A DNA stretch of 64,000 nucleotides from Pelosinus fermentans JBW45 (GTDB lineage Bacteria > Bacillota > Negativicutes > DSM-13327), in the NCBI RefSeq assembly GCF_000271665.2, contig NZ_CP010978.1, positions 2,572,501 through 2,636,500 on the forward strand, read 5' to 3'. Under the pieces are notes generated by a model, which was given only the letters and a program-made list of their open reading frames with translations, was not told where the DNA came from and did no database searches. Position 1 is the first letter of the stretch. Every line of letters begins with the position of its first letter. Position numbers and translations under genes: made by a program. Below, one piece after another: positions 23,944 to 34,226 of this stretch.

Positions 23944-24976
23944 CCAAAGGGTCGGCCACAACCGCTTGTACTTTGCCGACCAATAGCAATTCTCGAATCT
24001 TCTTGTCGATTTCATCTGCAATGTCGGGATTTTGTTTAAAGAATTCCTTTACATTCTCTCGTCCTTGTCCAAGGCGAGTATCTTTATAGGAATACCATGC
24101 TCCACTTTTATTGATAACTTCAAATGAAGTTCCAATATCGACTAAACATCCTTCGTGGGAGATTCCTTCACCATACATAATATCAAACTCAGCTTGCTTA
24201 AATGGTGGAGCAACTTTATTTTTAACAACCTTTACTTTAGTACGGTTACCGATAATATCATTACCTTGTTTAAGACTCTCAGCTCTTCTTACCTCTAGCC
24301 TTATTGTAGAATAGAATTTTAGAGCACGTCCGCCAGTAGTTGTTTCTGGGTTACCAAACATAACGCCTACTTTTTCACGAATTTGATTAATAAACACAAC
24401 GATTGTACGTGATTTACTAATAATACCGGTTAATTTACGTAATGCTTGTGACATCAGCCGTGCATGTAAACCCACATGAGAATCACCCATTTCGCCATCA
24501 ATTTCCGCTTTGGGTACTAAAGCGGCAACTGAATCAATTATGATCATGTCAATCGCATTACTTCTTACTAGAGCTTCACAGATTTCTAAAGCTTGTTCAC
24601 CATTATCCGGCTGTGAGATGAGCAAATTATCAATATCAACACCAAGATTTTTAGCATATCCAGGGTCTAGGGCATGCTCAGCATCAATAAATGCTGCTAA
24701 TCCACCAGACTTTTGGGTTTCGGCTATCATATGCAAGGCAACGGTTGTTTTACCAGATGATTCAGGGCCGTATACTTCTATCATTCTACCTCTAGGTACG
24801 CCGCCAATGCCAAGGGCAATATCAAGTGGTAATGCACCTGTTGGAATAACTTCGACATTCATCCTGGCAGCAGCTTCACCCAATTTCATAATAGAGCCTT
24901 TGCCAAAATCTTTTTCAATTTTGCGTACAGCACTTTCTAATGCTTGTAATTTATCTGATGTTGTTGATTTCTCCAT
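23924..24976 (-). CDS. recA: Recombinase RecA
   Basis: From ATG 24976 the protein has 350 residues. It has Walker [10 protein letters not shown] at 70-78, the MAW-type loop region, a Walker [13 protein letters not shown]-like segment ([10 protein letters not shown]), and the L2 region [12 protein letters not shown]. It carries out strand exchange and activates LexA self-cleavage. GGGGG precedes the ATG; an earlier in-frame start at 25039 lies upstream of the promoter elements and is rejected. Its promoter holds an SOS box. Confidence 0.97.
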   Translation of the reverse strand: MEKSTTSDKLQALESAVRKIEKDFGKGSIMKLGEAAARMNVEVIPTGALPLDIALGIGGVPRGRMIEVYGPESSGKTTVALHMIAETQKSGGLAAFIDAEHALDPGYAKNLGVDIDNLLISQPDNGEQALEICEALVRSNAIDMIIIDSVAALVPKAEIDGEMGDSHVGLHARLMSQALRKLTGIISKSRTIVVFINQIREKVGVMFGNPETTTGGRALKFYSTIRLEVRRAESLKQGNDIIGNRTKVKVVKNKVAPPFKQAEFDIMYGEGISHEGCLVDIGTSFEVINKSGAWYSYKDTRLGQGRENVKEFFKQNPDIADEIDKKIRELLLVGKVQAVVADPLDDSSLE

Positions 24977-25003
24977 GTATTTATCATCCCCCTTATAAAT
25001 ATC

Positions 25004-25032
25004 ATTGTACAAACATTTGTTCGCAATGTCAA
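25004..25032 (-). promoter_or_regulatory. recA promoter with SOS box in the spacer
   Basis: On the minus strand TTGACA (25027-25032) and TACAAT (25004-25009) are 17 bases apart. CGAACAAATGTTTG at 25010-25023 fills the spacer, so LexA would block RNA polymerase directly. Confidence 0.9.
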
Positions 25033-25165
25033 TAGTCATAAATTTATGATGGATTACCTTCTAAGTTAAGGAAGATTAGCATTAATAATTGTCTGCAGGT
25101 TAAATGCAAAATAACTAGCGTAAAAGAATTTAGATGAAAACAGACGAATATATAAAGAAATGCAT

Positions 25166-25197
25166 AATAAAAGAGGACTATGCAGTCCTCTTTTATT
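25166..25197. terminator. Terminator of the DEAD-box helicase gene
   Basis: AATAAAAGAGGACT and AGTCCTCTTTTATT form a perfect 14-bp stem with an ATGC loop. Confidence 0.8.
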
Positions 25198-25239
25198 ACG
25201 TTTTAAAAAGCTAGATTTTACGAATAAATTGTAGCTTGA

Positions 25240-26820
25240 TTATCTGCTTTTAGCAGGCTCAACATTAATCTTATATCCTTTAATCGAGCTTTTATGTAGT
25301 ACGGCGATAACACGCTCTGCTACATCCATTGGTACTTCTACAAAAGTAAATTTTTCATAAATATTGATTACACCAATTGTATTTCCAGAGATGTCGGCTC
25401 CCTCTGCTATCGTGCGTACAATATCTTCAGGGCGAATTTTCTGTGCTCTACCAGCATTAATAAACAAACGTACCATACCTGCTTCAGCGCCAGTGTTAGT
25501 AAAGTCAGGTTTTTCTTCTTCAACGATAAACTTTTCTTTAAATCCTTCTTGCGCAAGTTTTAAAGCAGCAGCAGCAATCTCTATTGGGTCATAATCAGCG
25601 GCTAAATCCACAATAATGTCCTGATAGACTTCAAACTTTCCCTGTTCAATTGTTTGCACTAAACGATTCTTAATGATTTCCCGTTGACGATCTAAAATGT
25701 CAGCAGCTGAAGGTAGTTGCTTGCGTACAATACGTGATTTAGTTAGTTTCTCAATCAGTTTAAGTTGGCGGTATTCACGAGGATTAATAAAGGTGATTGC
25801 CACACCTTTTTTACCAGCACGTCCTGTACGTCCAATGCGATGTACATATGCTTCATTATCTTGAGGAATATCGTAATTGAAGACATGTGTGATATCATCA
25901 ATATCTATACCGCGAGCAGCAACATCTGTGGCTATTAATAATTCAAGTTTTCCATCACGGAATTTTTTCATAACTCTATCACGTTGTGCTTGACTTAGAT
26001 CACCGTGTAAACCATCAGCCATATAGCCGCGTCCTTGTAGTGATACAACCAAGTCATCTACACCTCTTTTAGTACGGCAAAAGATAATCGATTTACCTGT
26101 TGTCTCTACATCTAAAACGCGACATAATGCTTCTAATTTTTCTCGTGTTTCATAATAAATTTGGTCAATAAGAGGTACTGTAAGCTGCTCTCTATTGATA
26201 GAAATCGTTTTGGGATTATTCATATATTTTCTTGCTAAAGTAGCAATTGGTCCTGGCATAGTAGCAGAAAATAAGAGTGTTTGTCTTCCTTCAACAGGAA
26301 CTTCTTGCATAATGGTTTCAATATCTTCAACAAAGCCCATATCAAGCATTTCATCAGCTTCGTCAAGAATAAGTGTTTTTACAGCGTCAAGTTTTATTGT
26401 TTTCCGGCGAATGTGATCTAAAAGTCTACCTGGAGTACCAATTACAACATGTACGCCCATACGTAGAGCCTTAATTTGTCGGTCAATTGGTTGTCCACCA
26501 TAAATAGGTAAGGTTTTTATTCTTTTGAACTTACCTATCTTTGCCAGCTCTTCTGATACTTGAATTGCAAGTTCACGAGTTGGAGTAAGCACCAATACTT
26601 GTATTTGACGACTATCAGCAATTTTTTCTATAGCAGGTATACCAAATGCAGCGGTTTTACCTGTACCTGTTTGTGCCTGTCCAATAACGTCGTGACCTTC
26701 AAGTACAAGAGGAATGGTTTGGTTTTGAATCGGTGAGGGTTCTTCAAAACCCATTTCAGCAATTGCTGAAAGTAGTTTTTTGCTTAATGGAATAGTACCA
26801 AATAATTGAGTATCGTTCAA
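25240..26820 (-). CDS. deaD: DEAD-box RNA helicase with DbpA-type RNA-binding domain
   Basis: The 526-residue protein has the full helicase set: Q motif PIQNQTIP, motif I AQTGTGKT at 49-56, LDEADEMLDMGF, SAT (FSATMPG), and HRIGRTGRAGKKG. The C-terminal 75 residues (MVRLFINAGRAQKIRPEDIV to ekFTFVEVP) form the DbpA-like RNA-binding domain seen in CsdA/DeaD. It remodels RNA in ribosome assembly and mRNA decay, fitting the RNase-rich neighbourhood. TTG 26820 has GGGGG seven bases upstream. Confidence 0.93.
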   Translation of the reverse strand: MNDTQLFGTIPLSKKLLSAIAEMGFEEPSPIQNQTIPLVLEGHDVIGQAQTGTGKTAAFGIPAIEKIADSRQIQVLVLTPTRELAIQVSEELAKIGKFKRIKTLPIYGGQPIDRQIKALRMGVHVVIGTPGRLLDHIRRKTIKLDAVKTLILDEADEMLDMGFVEDIETIMQEVPVEGRQTLLFSATMPGPIATLARKYMNNPKTISINREQLTVPLIDQIYYETREKLEALCRVLDVETTGKSIIFCRTKRGVDDLVVSLQGRGYMADGLHGDLSQAQRDRVMKKFRDGKLELLIATDVAARGIDIDDITHVFNYDIPQDNEAYVHRIGRTGRAGKKGVAITFINPREYRQLKLIEKLTKSRIVRKQLPSAADILDRQREIIKNRLVQTIEQGKFEVYQDIIVDLAADYDPIEIAAAALKLAQEGFKEKFIVEEEKPDFTNTGAEAGMVRLFINAGRAQKIRPEDIVRTIAEGADISGNTIGVINIYEKFTFVEVPMDVAERVIAVLHKSSIKGYKINVEPAKSR

Positions 26821-26847
26821 TGTATAGCCCCCTAGTTTTTATTTATA

Positions 26848-28089
26848 TTATAACGATAATGTATACTGTCTTAGCATATGTAAAGCGGCTTGTGATATAC
26901 GATATTTAATGTCAGTACGCTGACCATTAAATGTATGATGTTGGCATTGTATACCAGCAGGACCATCAATTGCAATAAATACCGTACCAACAGGTTTTGT
27001 TGGAGTAGCGCCAGTTGGGCCAGCTATGCCGGTAATCCCTAATCCAATACTAGCAGCAAATTTTTTACGAATGCCAGCAGCCATAAGACATGCTGTCTCT
27101 TGGCTCACCGCACCAAGTTCAGTAATAATTTGCGGTGTTACATCAACAAAATCAGTTTTAATTCGATTGGTGTAACAAACTATAGAACCTATAAGGTAAT
27201 CTGAACTACCAGAAATGTCGGTAATGCGACTGGTAACCAGTCCGCCTGTACATGATTCGGCTAATGCAACAGTTAACTGTTTCTTAGTTAAAATTTCCCC
27301 AATATTTGCTTCGAGAGTATCATTATCTAGACCCCAAATGTAATCGGCAATGTTTTGCCTAAGTTGTTTTTCTAATTTATCAATTAATTTTTGGGCTTCA
27401 TTTTTGCTAGCGCCTTTAGCAGTAAGGCGAACAATAATTTCACCTTGTCTTGCCAACAATGCAATTGTTGGATTAGACTGGGATAAAATAAATCCTTTGA
27501 TTTTTTCTTCTAGCGAGGATTCACCTATTCCATAAGTATGTAATACTCTAGATACAATTGCCCCTTGTGAATTAAAATGACTTTTAAGATATGGAACCAC
27601 TGCTTGTTCAAACATAGATTTTAATTCGTGAGGAGGTCCAGGTAAATGAATAATTATTTTATTATTATGTTCTACGATCACACCAGGAGCTGTGCCATTT
27701 TCATTTTTTAATACAAGAGCTCCTTTAGGAATCATAGCTTGTCGCAAGTTACTTTCAGTCATAGAACGGTTACGTTTGGCAAGAAGATCTGTCATGTGAG
27801 CTACACTTTCTTCATGTAAAAATAGAGGTCTATTTAATAGGTTTGCAGTTACTTCTTTTGTAATGTCGCCCTGAGTAGGTCCTAAGCCACCAGAGGTTAT
27901 AATGATATCTGATCGTTCTAACGCATTATTGAAAACCTGTGTCATGCGTACTCTGTTGTCACCAACAGTAGAATGATATAAAACATCAAATCCTAATTCA
28001 TTAAGTTTTTCTGATAAAAAAGGTGCATTGGTATTTATAATCTGACCCAAAAGTAGTTCTGTACCAGTAGCCACTATTTCTACGATCAT
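26848..28089 (-). CDS. cinA: CinA family protein
   Basis: The 413-residue protein combines an N-terminal molybdopterin-binding-like domain (VATGTELLLGQIINTN, TSGGLGPTQGD) with a C-terminal CinA amidohydrolase domain (ALAESCTGGLVTSRITD, GIAGPTGAT). The C-domain deamidates nicotinamide mononucleotide in NAD recycling and the N-domain may act as an ADP-ribose pyrophosphatase. It lies in the usual cinA-recA neighbourhood. Confidence 0.93.
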   Translation of the reverse strand: MIVEIVATGTELLLGQIINTNAPFLSEKLNELGFDVLYHSTVGDNRVRMTQVFNNALERSDIIITSGGLGPTQGDITKEVTANLLNRPLFLHEESVAHMTDLLAKRNRSMTESNLRQAMIPKGALVLKNENGTAPGVIVEHNNKIIIHLPGPPHELKSMFEQAVVPYLKSHFNSQGAIVSRVLHTYGIGESSLEEKIKGFILSQSNPTIALLARQGEIIVRLTAKGASKNEAQKLIDKLEKQLRQNIADYIWGLDNDTLEANIGEILTKKQLTVALAESCTGGLVTSRITDISGSSDYLIGSIVCYTNRIKTDFVDVTPQIITELGAVSQETACLMAAGIRKKFAASIGLGITGIAGPTGATPTKPVGTVFIAIDGPAGIQCQHHTFNGQRTDIKYRISQAALHMLRQYTLSL

Positions 28090-28174
28090 ACAAAATCACT
28101 CCCTAGACATTGAATCGTGTATAGTAATTATTTTAAACAAATATTTCTAAATTATTATTCTTTAGCAGGCATCT

Positions 28175-29509
28175 TTATAATTTTTCTGCAACAACATCAT
28201 AGGTAAATCCTTGAACAATTCTTGCTTTAATGACATCTCCTGGTTTACATTCCATTGCTTTTTCAACATAAATTTGTCCATCTACATCAGGTGCTTCACG
28301 ATAGGAGCGCCCAGAGACAACAATCTCTGACTCGTTGATATTAACTTGTTCGATTAATACATCCAAAACTGTACCTTCTAATTCCTGATTAAGCTGTTCA
28401 GATATTTGACATTGCAATGTCATAAGGCTATGATAACGCTCTTGCTTAATCTCATCAGAGAGCTGTTGAGGAAGATTTGCTGCAATGGTATCGTCTTCTT
28501 GTGAATAGGTGAAGACTCCTACTCTATCAAATTTCTGTTCCATTATAAATTGTTTCAAATCTTCGAAATGTTCTTCTGTTTCACCTGGAAAACCTACAAT
28601 AAAAGATGTGCGAATCGTAATACCAGGAATCCTTGCACGTAAAGTGGTTAAAAGATTTTCTATATCTTTACGACCATCTTGCCGCAACATTGCTCTTAAA
28701 ATATCATCATTAGCATGCTGTAAAGGCAAGTCAATGTATTTGCAAATTTTTGATTCAGTGGCGATTAACTCAATTAGTTCATTTGAAAAATATTTAGGAT
28801 AGCAATATAATAATCGTACCCACATAAGTCCATCAATTTTAACTAACTCTTTTAAAAGATCAGTCAATTTGGGTGATTTATATAAATCACGCCCATAGCT
28901 AGTTGTATCTTGTGCAATCAAATTGATTTCTTTAACACCAGTAGCTACAAGGTTTTTCACTTCAGCTATAATTGATTCCATTGTTCTGCTGCGGAAAGAA
29001 CCTCTTACCTTAGGAATAACACAGTAAGAACAACAGTTACTACATCCTTCAGCAATCTTAACATAAGCGCTATAGAATGGTGTTGTGCTTATGCGTGGCA
29101 TGGTTTCATCATAAAGTGTATCTGTTTCTCCTACCAATAATACACGTTTATGATCAACAAGAATATCATTGATAGCTTCAATAATGCGATGCCAAGCTCC
29201 TGTTCCAACAATGGCATCAACCTCTGGCAGTTCATCTAGCAACTCTTGTTGATAGCGCTGACCAAGGCATCCAGCCACAATTAAACATTTACAATTACCA
29301 TGTTTTTTATAATCAGCCATTTGAAGAATAGTGGATATCGATTCTTCTTTTGCTGAATCGATAAAACTACATGTATTGATGATAAGAATATCAGCTTCAT
29401 GGGGATTATCAGTTATTTTAATATCATTGGTGGCTAATAGTCCTAGCATAACTTCTGTGTCTACCAGATTTTTAGCACATCCCAGGCTTATAAACCCGGC
29501 TTTTAACAT
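28175..29509 (-). CDS. rimO: Ribosomal protein S12 methylthiotransferase RimO
   Basis: The 444-residue protein is a radical-SAM methylthiotransferase. The N-terminal UPF0004 cluster cysteines are C11 (GCAKN), C47 and C81. The radical-SAM cluster is C156-x3-C160-x2-C163, followed by the PKVRG segment. A TRAM domain closes the protein. LVDTE after the first Cys is typical of RimO rather than MiaB. It adds a methylthio group to an Asp of ribosomal protein S12. AGGAGG precedes ATG 29509. Confidence 0.94.
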   Translation of the reverse strand: MLKAGFISLGCAKNLVDTEVMLGLLATNDIKITDNPHEADILIINTCSFIDSAKEESISTILQMADYKKHGNCKCLIVAGCLGQRYQQELLDELPEVDAIVGTGAWHRIIEAINDILVDHKRVLLVGETDTLYDETMPRISTTPFYSAYVKIAEGCSNCCSYCVIPKVRGSFRSRTMESIIAEVKNLVATGVKEINLIAQDTTSYGRDLYKSPKLTDLLKELVKIDGLMWVRLLYCYPKYFSNELIELIATESKICKYIDLPLQHANDDILRAMLRQDGRKDIENLLTTLRARIPGITIRTSFIVGFPGETEEHFEDLKQFIMEQKFDRVGVFTYSQEDDTIAANLPQQLSDEIKQERYHSLMTLQCQISEQLNQELEGTVLDVLIEQVNINESEIVVSGRSYREAPDVDGQIYVEKAMECKPGDVIKARIVQGFTYDVVAEKL

Positions 29510-29539
29510 GAATGTTCCTCCTAGATTATAGATAAATTT

Positions 29540-30577
29540 TTATTTTGGAGCGAGCCGCACTGTAGTTACCCATTTATCAAGTAGTTGACTTTTTTGTTCA
29601 ATTGAAAAGGTTTCTTTTTTATCCAAAAGCTTAATGTGTTTTGTGTCGTAATATTTATAAATGAGTGCTTCTGGATTTGTAGGAATCAAATAAAAACCGC
29701 TTGTATACAAAATACTGTGGGCAGCATCTTGTAGCAACCAATCCATAAATTGCTTAGCTTCTGTTTCATTTTTTGCGCCTGTAACTAATGCAGATCCAGT
29801 TAATATAAAAGAGGTACCATCTTCCGGATATAATAATGTTATAGGAAATTTGTCATTCATATAACGTATTGTTTCGCTCTGAGTCGCAATGGCAATATCT
29901 ACCTCACCCATTCCAGCCATGCGTACAGGGGTAGATAGAAATTTAGCATATTGAACAATTTGGGGATGAAGCTTTTTTAGATAAGAAAATGCTTCAGACT
30001 CTCCAGTTGCAGATACTAAAGTATAAAATAAATTAGCAGAAGCTTCTGCTGCTAAGAAATCTGTTATACCAATACGATATTTACTATCTTGAGTGAGATC
30101 ACTCCACTTACTCGGTACTTTAGGAAGGGTATTTAAGAAATCACGATTCGCTGCAAAAACCATAGGATCATACCAGATACCTGTCCAATAACCGTTTTCT
30201 TCCTTAAATCGTTCTGGTATAATATCTGTTTGTTCAGAAGCATATGGTTTTAGTACATTTATTTTTTGGATCTGTTCTAAAAGTGCACTGTTGGCAATTA
30301 TAATGTCAGCATTAGGCGCAGCCATTTCTACTCTAATCTTTGTTAGTAAATTTGCTTCTGAAAGAGGCACAAGGTTTACACGTACTTTTTGCGTTTTTTC
30401 ATATTCCTGAGCTAATATTGATAATTGCTCTATTGGCAACGTAGTATAAACATTAATACTTTTAATATTATTCTCAGGGTTTTGTTCATCAGCATAACCT
30501 TGGAGGGATGTACTCCCAGTGACTATAGTAACTAGTACAAAGAAGGAGATTAATAAAATTGGCAGATAACGACGCAT
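29540..30577 (-). CDS. Extracellular solute-binding protein (FutA/iron-type)
   Basis: The 345-residue protein has an N-terminal signal sequence (LPILLISFFVLVTIVTGSTSL) without a clear lipobox Cys. The rest is a class-II periplasmic-binding fold: INVYTTLPIEQLSILAQEY, ADIIIANSALLEQI, and TGIWYDPMVFAANRD. It resembles ABC substrate-binding proteins for ferric iron or phosphonate-like ligands. No permease or ATPase gene is next to it, so it is an orphan here. It may work with a transporter elsewhere or as a sensor. Confidence 0.8.
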   Translation of the reverse strand: MRRYLPILLISFFVLVTIVTGSTSLQGYADEQNPENNIKSINVYTTLPIEQLSILAQEYEKTQKVRVNLVPLSEANLLTKIRVEMAAPNADIIIANSALLEQIQKINVLKPYASEQTDIIPERFKEENGYWTGIWYDPMVFAANRDFLNTLPKVPSKWSDLTQDSKYRIGITDFLAAEASANLFYTLVSATGESEAFSYLKKLHPQIVQYAKFLSTPVRMAGMGEVDIAIATQSETIRYMNDKFPITLLYPEDGTSFILTGSALVTGAKNETEAKQFMDWLLQDAAHSILYTSGFYLIPTNPEALIYKYYDTKHIKLLDKKETFSIEQKSQLLDKWVTTVRLAPK

Positions 30578-30609
30578 ATTCTACCTCCAGTACAAATTAG
30601 ACCAATAAT

Positions 30610-30638
30610 ACTATACCTCTTATTGGTTCGGTATGCAA
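30610..30638 (-). promoter_or_regulatory. Promoter of the solute-binding protein gene
   Basis: On the minus strand TTGCAT (30633-30638) and TATAGT (30610-30615) are 17 bases apart, close upstream of the gene. Confidence 0.55.
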
Positions 30639-30762
30639 GTCAAATTTCTATAAAGTGTAAACAAAACATATTGTAATGCTATTTTAAGTCGTTTACATTT
30701 CTTCTGTCTTAGTATTATCTGAAAATAATGGACTTATGTGAGCAGGGATGAATGAAAGAAAA

Positions 30763-30798
30763 GTAGAAGCAGCTATAACAAATTATAGTTGCCTCTAC
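30763..30798 (-). terminator. ygiQ terminator
   Basis: GTAGAAGCAGCTATAA pairs with TTATAGTTGCCTCTAC with two mismatches around CAAA. On the minus strand it is followed by TTTTCTTTC. Confidence 0.6.
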
Positions 30799-30803
30799 TC
30801 GCA

Positions 30804-32723
30804 TTACGAGCGACTCCTAGAATGTTTCTTAGCGTTATTCTTAAGCTGTGTAGTGGTTTTTTTGTGTATGTTTCTACTACTATTATTTTTACTTGTGGTA
30901 GTACTATGTTGTTTATGATTTGCATTGTGTGGTGGACGAATGAGGCACTTCGGTCCATAGCCAATAAGATCCTGACGATTAGCCTTCGTCAGTGCTTCAT
31001 ATACTAAATAATAATTTTTAGGATCACGGTATTGCATTAACCCTCGTTGCATTTTCTTTTCATGTATATCTTTAGCTACATACACTTTTTCATTTGTAAA
31101 TGGGTTGATACCGGTATAGTAAATACAAGTAGATAAGCTGCCTGGAGTTGGAATAAAATCTTGTACTTGTTCTGGTCGATAATTCAGATCGCGGATGAAC
31201 TCTGCTAATTCAATCGCTTCTTTAAGCCCAGATCCAGGATGGCTAGACATAAAGTAAGGAACTAGGTATTGTTCTTTTCCTATTCTTTCATTTACACGCT
31301 TATAAGCCTGCATGAATTTTAAATAAACACCTTTTCCTGATTTTCCCATTAAATTAGTAACTTTAGGCGAAATGTGCTCTGGTGCTACTTTAAGTTGACC
31401 ACTAATATGATGCTCACATAGTTCACGTAAAAATTCTTCGTTGCTCGGATCTGCCATTAAATAATCGTAACGTAGTCCAGAACGAATAAAAACTTTTTTT
31501 ACACCTGGCAAAGCTCGTAATGTGCGTAATAATGTTAAGTAATCAGTATGGTTCGTCATTAATTCTTTGCAAGGGGTTGGAGCTAAGCATTGCTTCGCTT
31601 TACAAGTACCGCGCTCAGATTGTTTTTGACAGGATTGTATGCGAAAGTTAGCAGTAGGACCACCGATATCGTGAATATAACCTTTAAAATCAGGCATAGC
31701 AATGATTATCTTAGCTTCATTTAAAATAGATTCGTGACTCCTGCTTTGAATAATACGTCCTTGATGAGAAACAATTGCACAAAATGAACACCCGCCAAAA
31801 CAGCCACGATGGCTGACCAAACTAAATTTTACTTCTTGAATTGCTGGCACTCCACCAGATTTTTCGTAAATTGGATGATAGGTGCGTTGATAAGGAAGAT
31901 CATAGATCTCATCCATCTCTTCTGTAGTTAGCGGCAAAGCAGGCGCATTTTGTACGATAGAAAATTCACCATGATTCTGTACAATCGTTTTACCGCGGAT
32001 AGCATCCTGCTCTTGGTATTGAATTTTGAATGCCTGGCTAAAGGCTTGTTTGTTTGTATTTACATCATCGTAGCCAGGAGTTTCAATATAATTCCATAAA
32101 TGTTCAATGGAATCAGTCTTATAACAAGTACCCTGTACGTTACGAATATCGGAGATCTTGAATCCTTGTTGTAATTGCTCAGCAATTTCTTTTAATTGTT
32201 TTTCACCCATACCATATATTAAAATGTCAGCTCTGCTATCAATTAAAATAGAGCGCCGTATACTATTTGACCAGTAATCATAATGAGCAAATCTCCTGAG
32301 ACTTGCTTCAATGCCTCCAATAATAATCGGTATGTCTTTCCAGACTTCCCGAATTCGGTTGCAATAAACAATGGTGGCCCTGTCAGGACGGCAACCTGCT
32401 TTTCCACCAGGTGAATAATTATCTGTACTACGAAATTTTTTGGCAGCAGTAAATTTATTCAACATCGAATCCAAATTTCCAGCGGATACTAATACGCCTA
32501 AACGGGGTTTTCCCATTTTTTTAAAATCTAATGTTGAACGCCAGTCTGGTTGAGAGATAATACCCACCCGATATCCATATTTTTGCAATAAACGACAAAG
32601 AATGGCAGGTCCGAAACTGGGGTGATCTATATAAGCATCACCGCTAACAAATAAAAAATCTAGTCGATCCCATCCTCGTTTAATCATATCTTCCTTAGAA
32701 ATTGGTAAAAAGTCATTTTTCAT
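30804..32723 (-). CDS. ygiQ: YgiQ family radical SAM protein
   Basis: From ATG 32723 (AGGGG upstream) the protein has 639 residues. It has the long YgiQ N-terminal domain ([17 protein letters not shown], then [16 protein letters not shown]) and the radical-SAM cluster [10 protein letters not shown]. Next come further Cys-rich segments ([12 protein letters not shown]) and a SAM-binding barrel. The last 35 residues are basic and rich in Ser, Thr, Asn and His, as often seen in this family. Substrate unknown. An upstream GTG/ATG pair at 32753 has no ribosome site. Confidence 0.9.
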   Translation of the reverse strand: MKNDFLPISKEDMIKRGWDRLDFLFVSGDAYIDHPSFGPAILCRLLQKYGYRVGIISQPDWRSTLDFKKMGKPRLGVLVSAGNLDSMLNKFTAAKKFRSTDNYSPGGKAGCRPDRATIVYCNRIREVWKDIPIIIGGIEASLRRFAHYDYWSNSIRRSILIDSRADILIYGMGEKQLKEIAEQLQQGFKISDIRNVQGTCYKTDSIEHLWNYIETPGYDDVNTNKQAFSQAFKIQYQEQDAIRGKTIVQNHGEFSIVQNAPALPLTTEEMDEIYDLPYQRTYHPIYEKSGGVPAIQEVKFSLVSHRGCFGGCSFCAIVSHQGRIIQSRSHESILNEAKIIIAMPDFKGYIHDIGGPTANFRIQSCQKQSERGTCKAKQCLAPTPCKELMTNHTDYLTLLRTLRALPGVKKVFIRSGLRYDYLMADPSNEEFLRELCEHHISGQLKVAPEHISPKVTNLMGKSGKGVYLKFMQAYKRVNERIGKEQYLVPYFMSSHPGSGLKEAIELAEFIRDLNYRPEQVQDFIPTPGSLSTCIYYTGINPFTNEKVYVAKDIHEKKMQRGLMQYRDPKNYYLVYEALTKANRQDLIGYGPKCLIRPPHNANHKQHSTTTSKNNSSRNIHKKTTTQLKNNAKKHSRSRS

Positions 32724-32837
32724 AATTATATTTCCCCTATGCATAATCATCACACACTCTAGAGAAAGAATGTATAATTGAAGAATATTCTTGTATTATT
32801 TTCAAAACGGAAAAAATAATGCATTACGTAAAATAAG

Positions 32838-32860
32838 AAAAGACTTGGCTCATGCCAAGC
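32838..32860 (-). terminator. rodZ terminator
   Basis: CTTGGC and GCCAAG form a stem around TCAT, and on the minus strand it runs into TCTTTTCTTATTTT. The stem and tail closely resemble the rpsO terminator at 50234-50253. Confidence 0.55.
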
Positions 32861-32914
32861 TTTCAAATTAAACAACAACGTTAGTCTTTTCTTCAGTATA
32901 GTTGTAAAATGCGT

Positions 32915-33655
32915 TTATCTATTGGCGGCAAATGTTTTGACAAGTACTTCACCTTTTGTTCCCAGCTTTCCCAACGATTGTCCATTATATACTATATCAA
33001 TTCCACCAGCATTACCAGCTTTTATTGTAATATTTTTTTCTGCTTCCCAAGTAAGCGTTTCACCAGCTTGTGAAGTTCCCTCATAAATTATTTTATTATC
33101 AGCAGTCACTGATGTCCAGCACTGATCAGTATATTTTGCAATAATAACTACTGGTTTTATTGAAGCTGGAGTAGGAGGAATCGCTACCTGCTCTTTTATT
33201 CCTTGGCTTGGTATTACTGGAGAAGGTTGTTGCATCTGCTTGTCTATTTTAGGTTCTTGCGATGAACTTGAACTATTTTGAAGCCACCATGCACCACCAG
33301 CTACACATATTGCCACTGCACCAATTGCCAACCATTTACTAGAATTAGTTGTATTCGGCTTTTTCATTGGTTTTTCTTTTAGAGGTGCATCCATATTATT
33401 CATTTCTTCAGCTACTGTTGTAGGATTTTGAGATTGACGATATAAATCAACAATTTGTTGACCATCCAGACCTAAAAAGTTAGCATAATTACGAATAAAT
33501 CCTTTTAGGTATACCTCACCTGGTATAATATCATAATTACCTTCCTCAATAGCTGTTATATATACAGTCCTTATACTGGTGGCAATTTCAATTTCTTTAA
33601 CCGATAGTCCTTTTTTTTCCCGCTCACTACGCAAAATTTCACCAATTGTTTGCAC
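32915..33655 (-). CDS. rodZ: RodZ-like helix-turn-helix membrane protein
   Basis: The 246-residue protein has an N-terminal HTH_25 domain (IGEILRSEREKKGLSVKEIE), a linker, one membrane helix near residues 108-125 (WLAIGAVAICVAGGAWWLQ), a Pro/Gln/Ser-rich stalk and a DUF4115 beta domain at the C-terminus. RodZ links MreB to the membrane for rod shape. GTG 33655 has AAAGGAGG upstream. Neighbours ygiQ, ylzJ and tepA fit the known Firmicute context. Confidence 0.88.
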   Translation of the reverse strand: MQTIGEILRSEREKKGLSVKEIEIATSIRTVYITAIEEGNYDIIPGEVYLKGFIRNYANFLGLDGQQIVDLYRQSQNPTTVAEEMNNMDAPLKEKPMKKPNTTNSSKWLAIGAVAICVAGGAWWLQNSSSSSQEPKIDKQMQQPSPVIPSQGIKEQVAIPPTPASIKPVVIIAKYTDQCWTSVTADNKIIYEGTSQAGETLTWEAEKNITIKAGNAGGIDIVYNGQSLGKLGTKGEVLVKTFAANR

Positions 33656-33998
33656 TCAAGATACCTCCTTTTACTTCTCTATGTAGTTAATAAATTTAAG
33701 AATTTTAGTTTTAATTAGCTATAGACTTAGAATTTTTATGTTAGTATTCTCAGTTCCAGATTTCTCCACCTTAACAATAGATATATTTTACCATTTATAT
33801 GAGTATTTTTCAAAGTTTCTTTTTATTTTGCGTAAATAGTCAAAAATAAAAAGAATTTTCGATATTAAATGATAGAATTTTGTGTTTTTATGTCAGCATA
33901 AGGTACGTTTTGTTGTATTGAATAAGAGCAGAAAAGACCGCCAAGGTTAAGGTATCTTGTAGCGGTCTTTTGTACTACGTTATTTTAAATATAAAGTT
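33656..33998. other. Non-coding gap between ylzJ and rodZ
   Basis: No gene is seen in these 343 bases on either strand. The left end holds the terminator of the tepA-ylzJ operon; the right end must hold the rodZ promoter. In many relatives an ftsK/spoIIIE gene occupies this place. Confidence 0.6.
33932..33971 (-). terminator. tepA-ylzJ terminator
   Basis: AAAAGACCGC and GCGGTCTTTT form a ten-bp stem with a 20-base loop that can fold further. It lies 28 bases before the ylzJ stop on the map, inside the downstream tail, with T runs for either strand. Confidence 0.45.
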
Positions 33999-34226
33999 TT
34001 ATAAAATGGGCTTATATGTTAAAATCTTTCCTGGTTGTATGTCTGGATGTAGGTAATCTTGGGGGTTTGTTGTTAATAAGCGGCTGACCTTACATTGAGT
34101 AGGACCTATTTTCTCGACTAGTAACGTTATGTTATTGCATTGGATTTCTTCATAAAGAGGTGGGCTATCTGGAAAGTTATTTGTACTAAAAACTAATTCT
34201 TCTGGTAATATACTCCAGAAAGTCAT
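33999..34226 (-). CDS. ylzJ: YlzJ-like protein
   Basis: The 75-residue protein matches the small YlzJ-like family in size and layout: hydrophobic start ([11 protein letters not shown]), central [30 protein letters not shown], and a PGKILTY end. It overlaps the tepA stop by ATGA, the same tepA-ylzJ order as Bacillus. Function is unknown; it is tied to sporulating Firmicutes. Confidence 0.8.
   Translation of the reverse strand: MTFWSILPEELVFSTNNFPDSPPLYEEIQCNNITLLVEKIGPTQCKVSRLLTTNPQDYLHPDIQPGKILTYKPIL

Noticed and set aside
23924-24089. RecX start further upstream inside recA
   Set aside because: Upstream residues do not resemble RecX, and ATG 23943 gives the usual length.
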